A DNA stretch of 32,245 bases from Prevotella sp. (GCA_017474845.1 JAFVGS010000028.1:1-32245); one strand, 5' to 3'. Counted from the stretch's first letter, positions 22,856 to 29,996 are shown. The notes: generated from the sequence alone by a model not told the origin. A program made the numbers and translations.

Positions 22856-24599
22856 GCTTGAAGGGTAGTGTGAGGACGAAACGGGCGCCGAGGATATAGT
22901 TGGTGTCGAGGGTGAGGATACCGCCCAGCTGTTCGGCGAGCTTGCGGCTCAGAGGGAGTCCGAGCCCGATGCCCTGCTTGAAGGAGTCGAGCTTGACGAA
23001 GCGCTCGAAGATGTTTTCCGCCTGATCTGCGGGAATGCCGCAGCCAGTGTCCTCGACGGTGAGGATGAGTGTCTGTGCGACGGTCCTGGCCTTGAGGGTG
23101 ACGCTGCCCTTTTCAGTGTTCTTGAGGGCATTGTCGGTGAGGGCACTCAGGATGCGGTAGAGCATGTTCCTGTTGGTGGCGAAACTGAACTCAGGATCGA
23201 GTTCACTGTCGACGCGGAGGGTCACCTGCGGCTGGACATTGTCTTCATAGTCGGCGACGACGCTCTCGAGCAGTTGGTTCACCTTGACGATATCATCTTT
23301 GACCACGTTGGTGGAACTCTCTATGAGCGAGAGGCCGATGATCTCGTCGATGAGGTTTGTGATCTGCAGGGCACTCTTCTGCATCATTGTGGCCATGTGC
23401 TGCCGCTCCTCGTCGCTCTCGGTAAGGGTGGGGTCGGCGATGACCTGCGAGAAGCCGCTGATGATGTTCAGGGGCGTGCGCACCTCGTGGCTGACATTCT
23501 GGATGAAGCTTGTCTTCATCTTGTCCGACTCGAGGGCGTGCTGGTAGGCGGCATGGAGCTGCTTCAGATGACGGCGGCGGGAGTTGAAGAGGTAAGCCAG
23601 CAAACCCACGAGTACACCCAGCAGACAGACGATGATGCTGAGGGTGATGAGGCGGATGCGGGCGGCTTTACGTTCTGCGTCGTAGACGATCAGCTCGTCG
23701 CGGATGCCCTCCATGCTGTTGGAGAGCACCACATTGTTCACGGAGTCATTGGCCTCGAAGGCTTTCCGCTGGGCGTTGAACGCCTCTTCCCACCGTCCTG
23801 CCTTCTGGTAGATCTGTGTGATGGCGTCGTAGCCGTCTTCGTTGAACTCCTTCTCTGCAAGAGCGACGGCCTCGTCTGTCTTGCCTTGAGAGGCAAGGAA
23901 ATACACTTCGACCATGCGCCCGTGGACGGAGGTCTTGCCCATCTTCTCGCCGGCCTTGTAACGCTTGTAGCCTTCGAGGAACCGGGGCATGTCGCCGTCG
24001 TTGAAGTAGGCCAGGGTGCGACGCGTCTCAATATCGAACACGCGTTCCGGGGCGTACTTCTCTGCAATCTCCTTGGCTCGTGCGAGCAGTTCAAGAGCCT
24101 CCTGCGGATTGTCGCCCATCTCCACATTGACAATGTTCATATAGATGGGTGGCATGTTCTCCCAGTAGCCTTCCTGTTCCATCAGCTCAATCACCTTCTC
24201 GAAATTCTGTTTGGCGGCATCGCGGTTACCGCAGATACGGTTGATGTGGCCCTGCATATTGTAGGCCATATACATCTCCTTGTCGATTTTCTTTTCGCGG
24301 AGTTCTGCCGAGAGCTGACGGGCGAGTTTGTAGGCCTCATAGATCTTCTGACGGTTCATGAGGAACACGATCTCGTTGCAGCGCTGGTTGTAGTAGCCGT
24401 GTACGTCCTGCTTGTCGAGCAGATACTTCTCCAGAGCCTTGACGGCAGGGAAGAACTTGGCGGAGTCACCCTCGTTGAAAGTACGGGTCATAGCTTCGCG
24501 CAGGGCCTTGTATTCAGGCTCTTCCTTATAGTCTTGCGCCTGGGTGGAGGCATGCATGAAGACCGTCAGTATCAGGGTCAATAGCAGAACTCTTGTCAT
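22842..24599 (-). CDS. TPR-containing sensor histidine kinase
   Basis: 585 residues: signal peptide (MTRVLLLTLILTVFMHASTQAQ), a periplasmic helical region with TPR-like repeats (about 25-310), one TM helix (about 316-338), a short coiled coil, HisKA with NVSHEVRTPLNII (H371), and HATPase with ALTDNALKNT, DTGCGIP and GIGLGLPLS. This is a common Bacteroidetes kinase design in which the TPR part senses a periplasmic protein or peptide. No response regulator adjoins it. The HisKA core is close to those of the 6-12 kb kinases (FIQNVSH...RTPLNII). The final residues derive from a heptamer array. Confidence 0.9.
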   Translation of the reverse strand: MTRVLLLTLILTVFMHASTQAQDYKEEPEYKALREAMTRTFNEGDSAKFFPAVKALEKYLLDKQDVHGYYNQRCNEIVFLMNRQKIYEAYKLARQLSAELREKKIDKEMYMAYNMQGHINRICGNRDAAKQNFEKVIELMEQEGYWENMPPIYMNIVNVEMGDNPQEALELLARAKEIAEKYAPERVFDIETRRTLAYFNDGDMPRFLEGYKRYKAGEKMGKTSVHGRMVEVYFLASQGKTDEAVALAEKEFNEDGYDAITQIYQKAGRWEEAFNAQRKAFEANDSVNNVVLSNSMEGIRDELIVYDAERKAARIRLITLSIIVCLLGVLVGLLAYLFNSRRRHLKQLHAAYQHALESDKMKTSFIQNVSHEVRTPLNIISGFSQVIADPTLTESDEERQHMATMMQKSALQITNLIDEIIGLSLIESSTNVVKDDIVKVNQLLESVVADYEDNVQPQVTLRVDSELDPEFSFATNRNMLYRILSALTDNALKNTEKGSVTLKARTVAQTLILTVEDTGCGIPADQAENIFERFVKLDSFKQGIGLGLPLSRKLAEQLGGILTLDTNYILGARFVLTLPFKQIEH

Positions 24600-24630
24600 A
24601 ACCGTTTGATTTCAGTTCCAATCTTTGGTG

Positions 24631-24638
24631 CAAAAATA
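24631..24638 (-). promoter_or_regulatory. possible -7 box (TATTTTTG) of the TPR kinase
   Basis: TATTTTTG on the minus strand lies 31 nt upstream of the kinase ATG and fits TAnnTTTG; no -33 match at the usual spacing. Confidence 0.4.
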
Positions 24639-24677
24639 CGAAATAAATCTGAAAAAGAAAACTTTTTATGGAAAAAA

Positions 24678-24708
24678 TTGGTGTTAATATAAAAAATATG
24701 TATCTTTG
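24678..24708 (+). promoter_or_regulatory. promoter of trmO, abutting the start codon
   Basis: TTG (24678-24680), a 20-nt spacer and TATCTTTG (24701-24708) resemble the consensus. Only 4 nt (CCGC) separate the -7 box from the ATG at 24713, so transcription should begin at or next to the start codon. Confidence 0.6.
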
Positions 24709-24712
24709 CCGC

Positions 24713-25441
24713 ATGGATATACAGCCGATAGCACATTTTGAATCACCTTTGAAGTCAAAGTTCGGTATTCCGCGGCAGAGCGGACTGGTGGAGGAACTGA
24801 CGGGCAGAATCGTCTTTGAAAAGCCCTTCCGCCAGCTGGAAGCCGTCCGTGGCCTGGAGTCGTTCGACTATCTCTGGCTCATCTGGGAGTTTTCTGCGAA
24901 CCGCAATTGTGGTTCACGGAAAACTGTTCGTCCACCCAGACTTGGCGGCAATAAACGGATGGGGGTCTTTGCGACGCGCTCGCCCTTCCGTCCCAATCCC
25001 CTGGGACTCTCGTGCGTGAAAATAGATAAGGTGGAGGACGACCCGCATTTGGGTCCTGTCATCTATGTCCGTGGGGCAGACCTCATGGACGGCACGCCCG
25101 TCTACGACATCAAACCCTACGTGGCCTATGCCGATGCCCATCCTGGGGCAAGGAGCGGTTTTGTGGACGAGAAGCAGTGGGAGCCGCTGCACGTGGAGAT
25201 TCCAGACAAACTGGCGGTGAAGGTTCCGGCTCAGCATCTCGAGGCCCTGAAGGCGACACTGGCACAGGATCCTCGGCCTGCCTTCCACGAAGATCCGGAA
25301 CGTACTTATGGCATGCCCTTCCTCGATATGGACGTGCGCTTCCGTGTGAAAGACGGCGTGCTAACGGTTGTGGATTGTGCGGGCGCGCCAAAGGTAGCTT
25401 CGCGTCTCGTTGACGATGACACCGTTGAGGCACAACAGTGA
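24713..25441 (+). CDS. trmO: tRNA (adenine-N6)-methyltransferase TrmO (TsaA/YaeB family)
   Basis: 242 residues from MDIQPIAHFESP, the conserved family start; longer frames would read through the promoter. The N-terminal beta-barrel (about 1-150) has FESPLKSKFGIPRQ, LWLIWEF and the signature RMGVFATRSPFRPNPLGLS (82-100), involved in S-adenosylmethionine binding. The C-terminal part (about 165-230) contains the usual DPRPAF...YGMPFLDMDV segment. TrmO methylates N6 of t6A37 in certain tRNAs, fine-tuning decoding. The last 81 bp, including residues after about 216, overlap the end of the convergent symporter gene. Confidence 0.93.
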   Translation: MDIQPIAHFESPLKSKFGIPRQSGLVEELTGRIVFEKPFRQLEAVRGLESFDYLWLIWEFSANRNCGSRKTVRPPRLGGNKRMGVFATRSPFRPNPLGLSCVKIDKVEDDPHLGPVIYVRGADLMDGTPVYDIKPYVAYADAHPGARSGFVDEKQWEPLHVEIPDKLAVKVPAQHLEALKATLAQDPRPAFHEDPERTYGMPFLDMDVRFRVKDGVLTVVDCAGAPKVASRLVDDDTVEAQQ

Positions 25442-26701
25442 CACGAGGTTCGGGATAGCCATCAGTGCGTTCATACAGTCGGCGAGGTTCCACACCACGG
25501 CGAGGTTCATCACCGCCCCGATAAAGACGGCGACAATGTAGAGCACCCGATAACCTAATACCCAACGTTTCCCTTTCAGGTATTCCACGGCCCGCTCACC
25601 GTAGTAGCACCACCCGAGGATGGTGGAGAAGGCGAAGGTGAGCAGTCCGAAGGTGAGCAGCGGACGTCCGATGACGGGGATCTTCGAGAAGGCGTCCTTC
25701 GTCAGTGTGGCGCCGTTGGAGAAGTCAATGTCGGGGTAGGCGAGCACGCTGCTCACGATCACTAGTCCCGTGAGGGCGCAGATGACAACGGTGTCCCAGA
25801 ATGTACCACTCGACGAGACGAGTGCCTGTCGCACGGGGTTGCGTGTCTGTGCCGCAGCGGCCACGATGGGCGCCGAACCCATACCGCTCTCGTTGGAGAA
25901 CAGTCCTCGGGCGATACCGAAGCGAGCCGCCATCATCACTGTCGAGCCGATGAATCCGCCACCTGCCGCCTCAGGCGAGAATGCCGCCTTCACGATGAGG
26001 CAGAGAGCTGGCCAGACGTAGGCCGCGTTGACGATGAGGATATAGAGACAGCCCAACACGTAGAGCGCTGCCATCAGGGGCACGAGCATCGAACACACGC
26101 GGGCGATACTCTTCACGCCGCCAAGTACGACGGCCGCTGTCATCACACAGATAAAGGCGCCTGAGATGTATGGGGATATGCCGTACGACTCGCTGGCGAC
26201 GGTGGCGATGGCGTTGGCCTGCACCGTGTTGCCGATGCCGAAGGCGGCGATGGCGGTGAAGAGGGCGAAGAGGACGGCGAGCCACTTCCAGCCCAAACCT
26301 TTTTCCAGGGCGTACATCGGCCCGCCGAGCATCTTGCCGCTTTTCGTCTTCTGGCGGTACTTGATGGCGAGCAGTCCCTCAGCATACTTCGTCGAGATGC
26401 CGAACACACCCGTGAGCCAACACCACAGCACCGCTCCCGGACCTCCTAAGGCGATGGCTGTCGCCACACCGATGATGTTTCCCGTACCGATGGTGGCGGC
26501 AAGGGCCGTGGCGAGCGAGGCGAACTGCGACACGTCGCCCTCGGCATTGCGGTCGCGCTTAAACGACAGCCTGACGGCCTTGAAGATATGGCGCTGTGGG
26601 AATCGTAGGCGGATGGTCAGGAACAAGTGTGTCCCTAACAGCAGGATGATCATCGGCCATCCCCACAGGAAGTCACTGATTGCAGAGAGTATTTCGTTCA
26701 T
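25361..26701 (-). CDS. AGCS-family sodium:alanine/glycine symporter
   Basis: 446 residues with about 10-11 TM helices. Family signatures are ATALAATIGTGNIIGVATAI, GGPMYALEKGLGWKWLAVLFA and SNESGMGSAPIVAAAAQT. It imports a small amino acid with Na+ across the inner membrane. The ATG overlaps the upstream DUF4230-like stop by 4 bp (ATGA), so it is translationally coupled to that gene. The C-terminal tail (SYLWRARTIHNR) lies in the tail-to-tail overlap with trmO. Confidence 0.93.
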   Translation of the reverse strand: MNEILSAISDFLWGWPMIILLLGTHLFLTIRLRFPQRHIFKAVRLSFKRDRNAEGDVSQFASLATALAATIGTGNIIGVATAIALGGPGAVLWCWLTGVFGISTKYAEGLLAIKYRQKTKSGKMLGGPMYALEKGLGWKWLAVLFALFTAIAAFGIGNTVQANAIATVASESYGISPYISGAFICVMTAAVVLGGVKSIARVCSMLVPLMAALYVLGCLYILIVNAAYVWPALCLIVKAAFSPEAAGGGFIGSTVMMAARFGIARGLFSNESGMGSAPIVAAAAQTRNPVRQALVSSSGTFWDTVVICALTGLVIVSSVLAYPDIDFSNGATLTKDAFSKIPVIGRPLLTFGLLTFAFSTILGWCYYGERAVEYLKGKRWVLGYRVLYIVAVFIGAVMNLAVVWNLADCMNALMAIPNLVSLLCLNGVIVNETRSYLWRARTIHNR

Positions 26702-27282
26702 TTCTTAAAAATAATCGTTACTTTCTTGAATCCCATTGTCTTCATGAGGCTCGTGATCTGTTCACGGGCGTTGTCCTCGGCGGCGGCGAGGTTCTCCTTT
26801 GTCAGTCCGTGCGCAAGCATATTCTTGTGTGCCAGACGGAAAAGCGCCTCACGGTCTTCGGGCTTCCACGTACCCGTCTCGAAGAATGGCTTCGTGCGTG
26901 CCTCGTCAATGAAGTCGCGGTCGAGGAGCGCCACTGGCGGCAGCGAGAGACTCACGCTGTCGCCTTCGGCCGTGAGCCATCCCGGCTCCACCTGGTGCAT
27001 GTTGATACCCAGTCGTAGTGTTCCGTAGTAGATGCGGGCCAGCTCGTCGTCAGAGAAGAAACCCTTGCGCACGGTGTCTGCCAGCTCCTCGAGAGAGACG
27101 CTCAGAAATTCCCACTCACCGATGTCCTTGATGCTCTGTATCTGTGTGGGCGAGGCGTCGATGGCGTTATCGGCACCTATCTCTATATAGTCACCCTTCG
27201 TGCAGCTCCGTAGCCACAATGCGCCAGCAATCACCAGCACCACGCCGAGAAGGATAAGACCCATTTTGAATGATTTTCCCAT
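26698..27282 (-). CDS. DUF4230-like membrane-anchored protein, second copy
   Basis: 194 residues with a single N-terminal TM helix (about 7-24), the rest extracytoplasmic. It has the layout of DUF4230: an N-terminal anchor, a beta-rich middle (WEFLSVSLEELADTVRKG, YYGTLRLGINMHQVEPGWL, VSLSLPPVALLD), and a C-terminal ARExITSLMKTMGFKKVTIIF segment. Function is not known to me. It is a distant paralogue of the gene just upstream, sharing the end pattern (L..MG....VTI.F), and is coupled by 4-bp overlap to the AGCS symporter. Confidence 0.7.
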   Translation of the reverse strand: MGKSFKMGLILLGVVLVIAGALWLRSCTKGDYIEIGADNAIDASPTQIQSIKDIGEWEFLSVSLEELADTVRKGFFSDDELARIYYGTLRLGINMHQVEPGWLTAEGDSVSLSLPPVALLDRDFIDEARTKPFFETGTWKPEDREALFRLAHKNMLAHGLTKENLAAAEDNAREQITSLMKTMGFKKVTIIFKK

Positions 27283-27285
27283 AAT

Positions 27286-27331
27286 TCACTCTTTCGCTTT
27301 TTCACCTTTTCACTTTTTCATTCTTCACTTC
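27286..27331. repeat. degenerate 7-8-bp array between the two DUF4230-like genes
   Basis: Six units of the type TCACTTTT/TCACTTC fill the gap and run into the end of the upstream gene, supplying its stop codon and last residues (SEE). The units resemble the CTTTTCA array in the GH43 signal peptide. Confidence 0.7.
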
Positions 27332-28010
27332 TAATGAGGCTTGGAATATCCGTTGCGTCGAAGTGCTTGCGGAAGGCAATGGTCACCTGGTGCTCCTCAT
27401 AGCCCATCGCCGTGAGTATGGGCACGAGCACCTTTGCTGCGTTGGCCTGAGCCGTCTCGAGGATGCCCAGCTCGGGGATGCTCTCGATGATCGCGGCACG
27501 TCCCTGCTGCTCGTAGGCCGACATCTCTGCATCGCTGAAGTTCGCACGCGCCAAGGCGACATACTGCTTCACGTGTTGCTGGTCGATCTTAGAACTCGTC
27601 ATCGTCACCTGCGGGTCTGGCAGGATGATGGTGATGTGGTCGCCCCGTCGCTCTATGTTGCGCTCTGTGATCTGGCTGAAGTCGATCCATGCCTTCAGCT
27701 TTGCGTCGATGGGGATGGCGATCTTACGGTCACCCAAGGGCAGTTTGATGTTGAACTGTCGCTGCAACAGTGTTCCCTTCAGGCGCAGCACGTCGTCGTG
27801 GGTCACGATCTTGTGCACGCGATACTCGGCCGTGTAGAGCTTCGAACACTTCTGTATCTGCGTGATGAGCATCGGCAGAGTGTCCACGCCGTGGTAGTCT
27901 TCCGCCACGTTGCTCCCGTCTCCCGACTCCTTGACGACCGTACCCTGGCACATCAGCACGCCGATGATGATGACGGCTGCTGCCAGCAGAAAGATAAAGA
28001 ATTTCTTCAT
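27318..28010 (-). CDS. DUF4230-like membrane-anchored protein, first copy
   Basis: 230 residues from MKKFFIFLLAAAVII, chosen because a consensus promoter lies 30 nt upstream and the longer frame would span it. An N-terminal TM or signal-anchor helix (about 2-20) is followed by an extracytoplasmic DUF4230-like domain: LITQIQKCSKLYTAEYRVHKIV, KIAIPIDAKLKAWIDFS, then ITIILPDPQVTMTSSKID, and C-terminal AKVLVPILTAMGYEEHQVTIAF. Function is unknown. First gene of a three-gene operon with the second copy and the AGCS symporter. Confidence 0.75.
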   Translation of the reverse strand: MKKFFIFLLAAAVIIIGVLMCQGTVVKESGDGSNVAEDYHGVDTLPMLITQIQKCSKLYTAEYRVHKIVTHDDVLRLKGTLLQRQFNIKLPLGDRKIAIPIDAKLKAWIDFSQITERNIERRGDHITIILPDPQVTMTSSKIDQQHVKQYVALARANFSDAEMSAYEQQGRAAIIESIPELGILETAQANAAKVLVPILTAMGYEEHQVTIAFRKHFDATDIPSLIRSEE

Positions 28011-28039
28011 ATGTAACAATGCTCTTTGAATCTTGTTTG

Positions 28040-28071
28040 CAAAGGTACAAAATATTAGGGAGATAACCAAA
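28040..28071 (-). promoter_or_regulatory. consensus promoter of the DUF4230/AGCS operon
   Basis: On the minus strand TTTG (28068-28071), a 20-nt spacer and TACCTTTG (28040-28047), with a leader of about 29 nt to the ATG at 28010. Confidence 0.75.
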
Positions 28072-28131
28072 TTTATTTGGATTTTTGTTTTCATAAAATG
28101 CAATGTCTTTTCCTGATTTTCTCACGCCTCT

Positions 28132-28197
28132 GACTTTACTTAGCCTAAACTCCGACTTTACTGCTTGTAAACTTAGACTTTACTTAGCCTAAACTCA
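28132..28197. repeat. three tandem 22-bp repeats
   Basis: Units start with GACTTTACT at 28132, 28154 and 28176. Units 1 and 3 share 21 of 22 bases (GACTTTACTTAGCCTAAACT plus two); the middle unit diverges in its second half. No coding frame is associated. They lie next to the large inverted repeat. Confidence 0.85.
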
Positions 28198-28203
28198 ACA
28201 CTA

Positions 28204-28390
28204 TGTAGACAAGTAGACAGGTAGACAAGTAGACAAAAAGTTATTTTAAATAATCAAAAATAGACAACAATAGATAATAATATTAATATATAATATACAT
28301 ATTATATATTAATATTATATATTATTATAGTTTTTCTTATCCTTTCATTTTCAACTTTTGTCTACTTGTCTACCTGTCTACTTGTCTACA
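28204..28390. repeat. 36-bp inverted repeat made of GTAGACA octamers around an AT-rich core
   Basis: The left arm (28204-28240) contains four tandem GTAGACAA/GTAGACAG units. The right arm (28355-28390) is its reverse complement, identical except for one extra A in the left arm. The 114-bp interior is nearly all A and T and contains a palindrome. No gene lies inside. It may be a miniature mobile element, a protein-binding array or a structured DNA site. Confidence 0.9.
28277..28318. repeat. AT palindrome with 20-bp arms at the centre of the inverted repeat
   Basis: Perfect 20-bp arms (AATATTAATATATAATAT core) are separated by 2 nt (AC). It sits nearly midway between the GTAGACA arms and could extrude as a cruciform or act as an AT-rich unwinding element. 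Confidence 0.85.
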
Positions 28391-28403
28391 GTTTGTACAA
28401 TGT

Positions 28404-28431
28404 TTAGGGCCCGCATCTCTGCGAGCCCTAA
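28404..28431. terminator. terminator-like hairpin TTAGGGCCCGCA/TGCGAGCCCTAA
   Basis: A 12-bp stem with one mismatched (C-A or G-T) position and loop TCTC. Its right arm shares TGCGAGCC with the terminator at 19993. Neither side has a T-tract, so termination is uncertain, and no annotated gene ends here. Confidence 0.5.
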
Positions 28432-28512
28432 GCAATCACTAACTAATCAAATAACCCAATAACAAAACCAAACTTATGAAAAAACTAACTATAACTAACT
28501 TATGTATGAATC
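28404..28512 (-). ncRNA. candidate small RNA from an orphan promoter to the hairpin
   Basis: A consensus promoter at 28518-28549 points left into about 110 nt without a convincing reading frame that ends at the 28404-28431 hairpin. The stretch just before the hairpin is C-free on this strand for over 40 nt (G/T/A-rich), unusual and unstructured. Expression is inferred only from promoter and hairpin. Confidence 0.3.
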
Positions 28513-28517
28513 TGATG

Positions 28518-28549
28518 CAAAGTTACGCCATATTTCGGCCCATTGCAAA
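28518..28549 (-). promoter_or_regulatory. orphan consensus promoter
   Basis: On the minus strand TTTG (28546-28549), 20-nt spacer and TAACTTTG (28518-28525) match the Bacteroidetes consensus. The next minus-strand gene starts about 500 nt downstream and has its own promoter. Confidence 0.55.
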
Positions 28550-28846
28550 CTTTCTCGCTTATATTTCTCCAACTTGTAGCGACAAGCGCCCTCCAAAGCG
28601 ACAAATCGAGCAAAGTCCCTCAAAACTTGACCTGTCAAGACGTTCATTTTACTTCATTCTAAGGTAACGGAGGAATAGTATACGTTGCTTTTTGAACTAG
28701 CGAGACCATTAGAAATACCATATTTGAAGGTAGACTTATGTTAAAAATCCGTCTCGCAAACAAAAAAGTCGCTCAAAAGCTTGCAAAATCCAAATCCTTT
28801 TTATAGCTTGAACTTAATTAATTATTAATCAAAATTTAGTATTCAT
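28550..28846. other. AT-rich spacer with no supported gene
   Basis: No convincing coding region, RNA gene or strong repeat is seen. It marks the change from GC-rich core sequence to the AT-rich accessory cluster. A weak promoter-like TAGCTTGA lies near 28805-28812, upstream of the peptidase gene. Confidence 0.5.
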
Positions 28847-29545
28847 ATGTTTCAAATCAAATTTATTGATAATTTGGCCTTTAATATTGGTAAACTATGT
28901 GCAGAGGGCCGTATGGGATATCCTACAGCCGTATTCTTGAGACAGGGCCAACTTGATGGAGCTTGTGGTGTGTATAGCCTCTTGATGCTACTTATACTAC
29001 ATAAAAGAATCAATAGGGAAGACCTGATATTCGAAACATGCAGTAATGATCCTCCATACGTCAAGCGGTTGAAGAAACAAATCCTTTACCCAATTAAAGG
29101 GCTCTATCCCAAAGGCACTAGTTTTAGTGAACTGCGTGAAAAACTTTTGAGAGTTTTCGACAACCAAATACATATAAAAATATATGATGTTTTTGATAAC
29201 GAAAAGAAAGAGGAAGAGACAAAAATTCTGCGTTCAAAAATAAAGGAACATTTGGATGCCGGATTGCCAGTTCTGTTTAGATACTCACTGCCAAACATCT
29301 CCGTTGGACATGCTGTTGTTGCTATCGGATATACTATTTGTGAGAACATCCTCCGTCTTTATTGTCTAGATCCCAGTGGCACTATTCCATGGTTCTCTAT
29401 TTGGAACAATATCATAGACATGAAAATGAACTGTGGTAACGAGGAATGGCCAGATTATAACTATAAGTCAGAAAGTAAGATAAATATTGACGAGATTCTT
29501 TTGATTGAGGAGAATGAAGTAAAGGATTCAAGTTTGCCCTTTTAA
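28847..29545 (+). CDS. papain-like cysteine peptidase-fold protein (predicted)
   Basis: 232 residues with no signal peptide or TM helix, so cytosolic unless released by lysis or another route. GQLDGACGVYSLLMLL places a Gln (Q33 or Q35) before Cys40 at the N end of a helix. SVGHAVVAIGY gives His155 and LDPSGT gives Asp175, in the order and context of the Gln-Cys-His-Asp site of papain/C39-like folds. The middle (about 55-145) is charged and helical. No close family is recognised. Strongly AT-rich compared with genes to the left. It might be a peptidase, a deamidase or a transpeptidase; it starts the accessory cluster. Confidence 0.65.
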   Translation: MFQIKFIDNLAFNIGKLCAEGRMGYPTAVFLRQGQLDGACGVYSLLMLLILHKRINREDLIFETCSNDPPYVKRLKKQILYPIKGLYPKGTSFSELREKLLRVFDNQIHIKIYDVFDNEKKEEETKILRSKIKEHLDAGLPVLFRYSLPNISVGHAVVAIGYTICENILRLYCLDPSGTIPWFSIWNNIIDMKMNCGNEEWPDYNYKSESKINIDEILLIEENEVKDSSLPF

Positions 29546-29547
29546 AT

Positions 29548-29578
29548 TTTGTAGTTTGAGAAATTCTTATTAAATTTG
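29548..29578 (+). promoter_or_regulatory. consensus promoter of the beta-flower protein gene, abutting the start codon
   Basis: TTTG (29548-29551), exactly 19 nt, TAAATTTG (29571-29578), then only 4 nt (CAAC) to the ATG at 29583. The -33 element begins 3 nt after the stop of the peptidase gene. Confidence 0.75.
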
Positions 29579-29582
29579 CAAC

Positions 29583-29996
29583 ATGAAGTACAACGTGATT
29601 ATTACATTATTAATGGTTTTGTTCGTGGGAAATATGGCTGATGCCCAATCATTCCGCGACAATAACAACAGGCTGCTTGGCACGGTAGAGTCAGACGGCA
29701 CAGTTCGCAATGCCAATAATATGAAGCTTGGTAAGATATTCGATGATGGCGCCATCAGAGATAATAACAATCGTAGAGTTGGCACTATCGAGAAGGATGG
29801 CACTATCAGAAACAATAATAACATGCGACTGGGAACTGTTAGTTCTGATGGCGTCGTTCGCGACAACAACAATATGCGTCTTGGTACTATCAGCCCCGAT
29901 GGCGCAGTGAGAAACAACAATAATATGAGAATTGGAACCGCCAGTGGCATCAATCCAAAATATGCCGCTGTGTTGTTCTTCTTCGATCTATTATAA
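29583..29996 (+). CDS. secreted five-repeat beta-flower-type protein
   Basis: 137 residues with a signal peptide (MKYNVIITLLMVLFVGNMADAQ). The mature part is five back-to-back 17-residue repeats with the pattern [RN]xNNxxxGT[IV]xxDGx[VI], first at about residue 25, plus a sixth incomplete unit, and a hydrophobic end (KYAAVLFFFDLL). Such DG-NN repeats form small closed beta structures known in Bacteroidales as five-fold beta-flower proteins; function is not established. The DNA repeat of 51 bp is visible. It has its own promoter and lies between a peptidase-like gene and two cytosolic proteins. Confidence 0.75.
   Translation: MKYNVIITLLMVLFVGNMADAQSFRDNNNRLLGTVESDGTVRNANNMKLGKIFDDGAIRDNNNRRVGTIEKDGTIRNNNNMRLGTVSSDGVVRDNNNMRLGTISPDGAVRNNNNMRIGTASGINPKYAAVLFFFDLL

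Noticed and set aside
28132-28390. Possible CRISPR array
   Set aside because: The repeats are directly abutting 22-bp or 8-bp units without spacers of constant length, and no cas gene is present.
28476-28667. Small plus-strand open frame (63 codons) starting MKKLTITNLC
   Set aside because: It overlaps the orphan minus-strand promoter, has no ribosome-binding site or promoter of its own, no continuous signal peptide or motif, and low-complexity composition.
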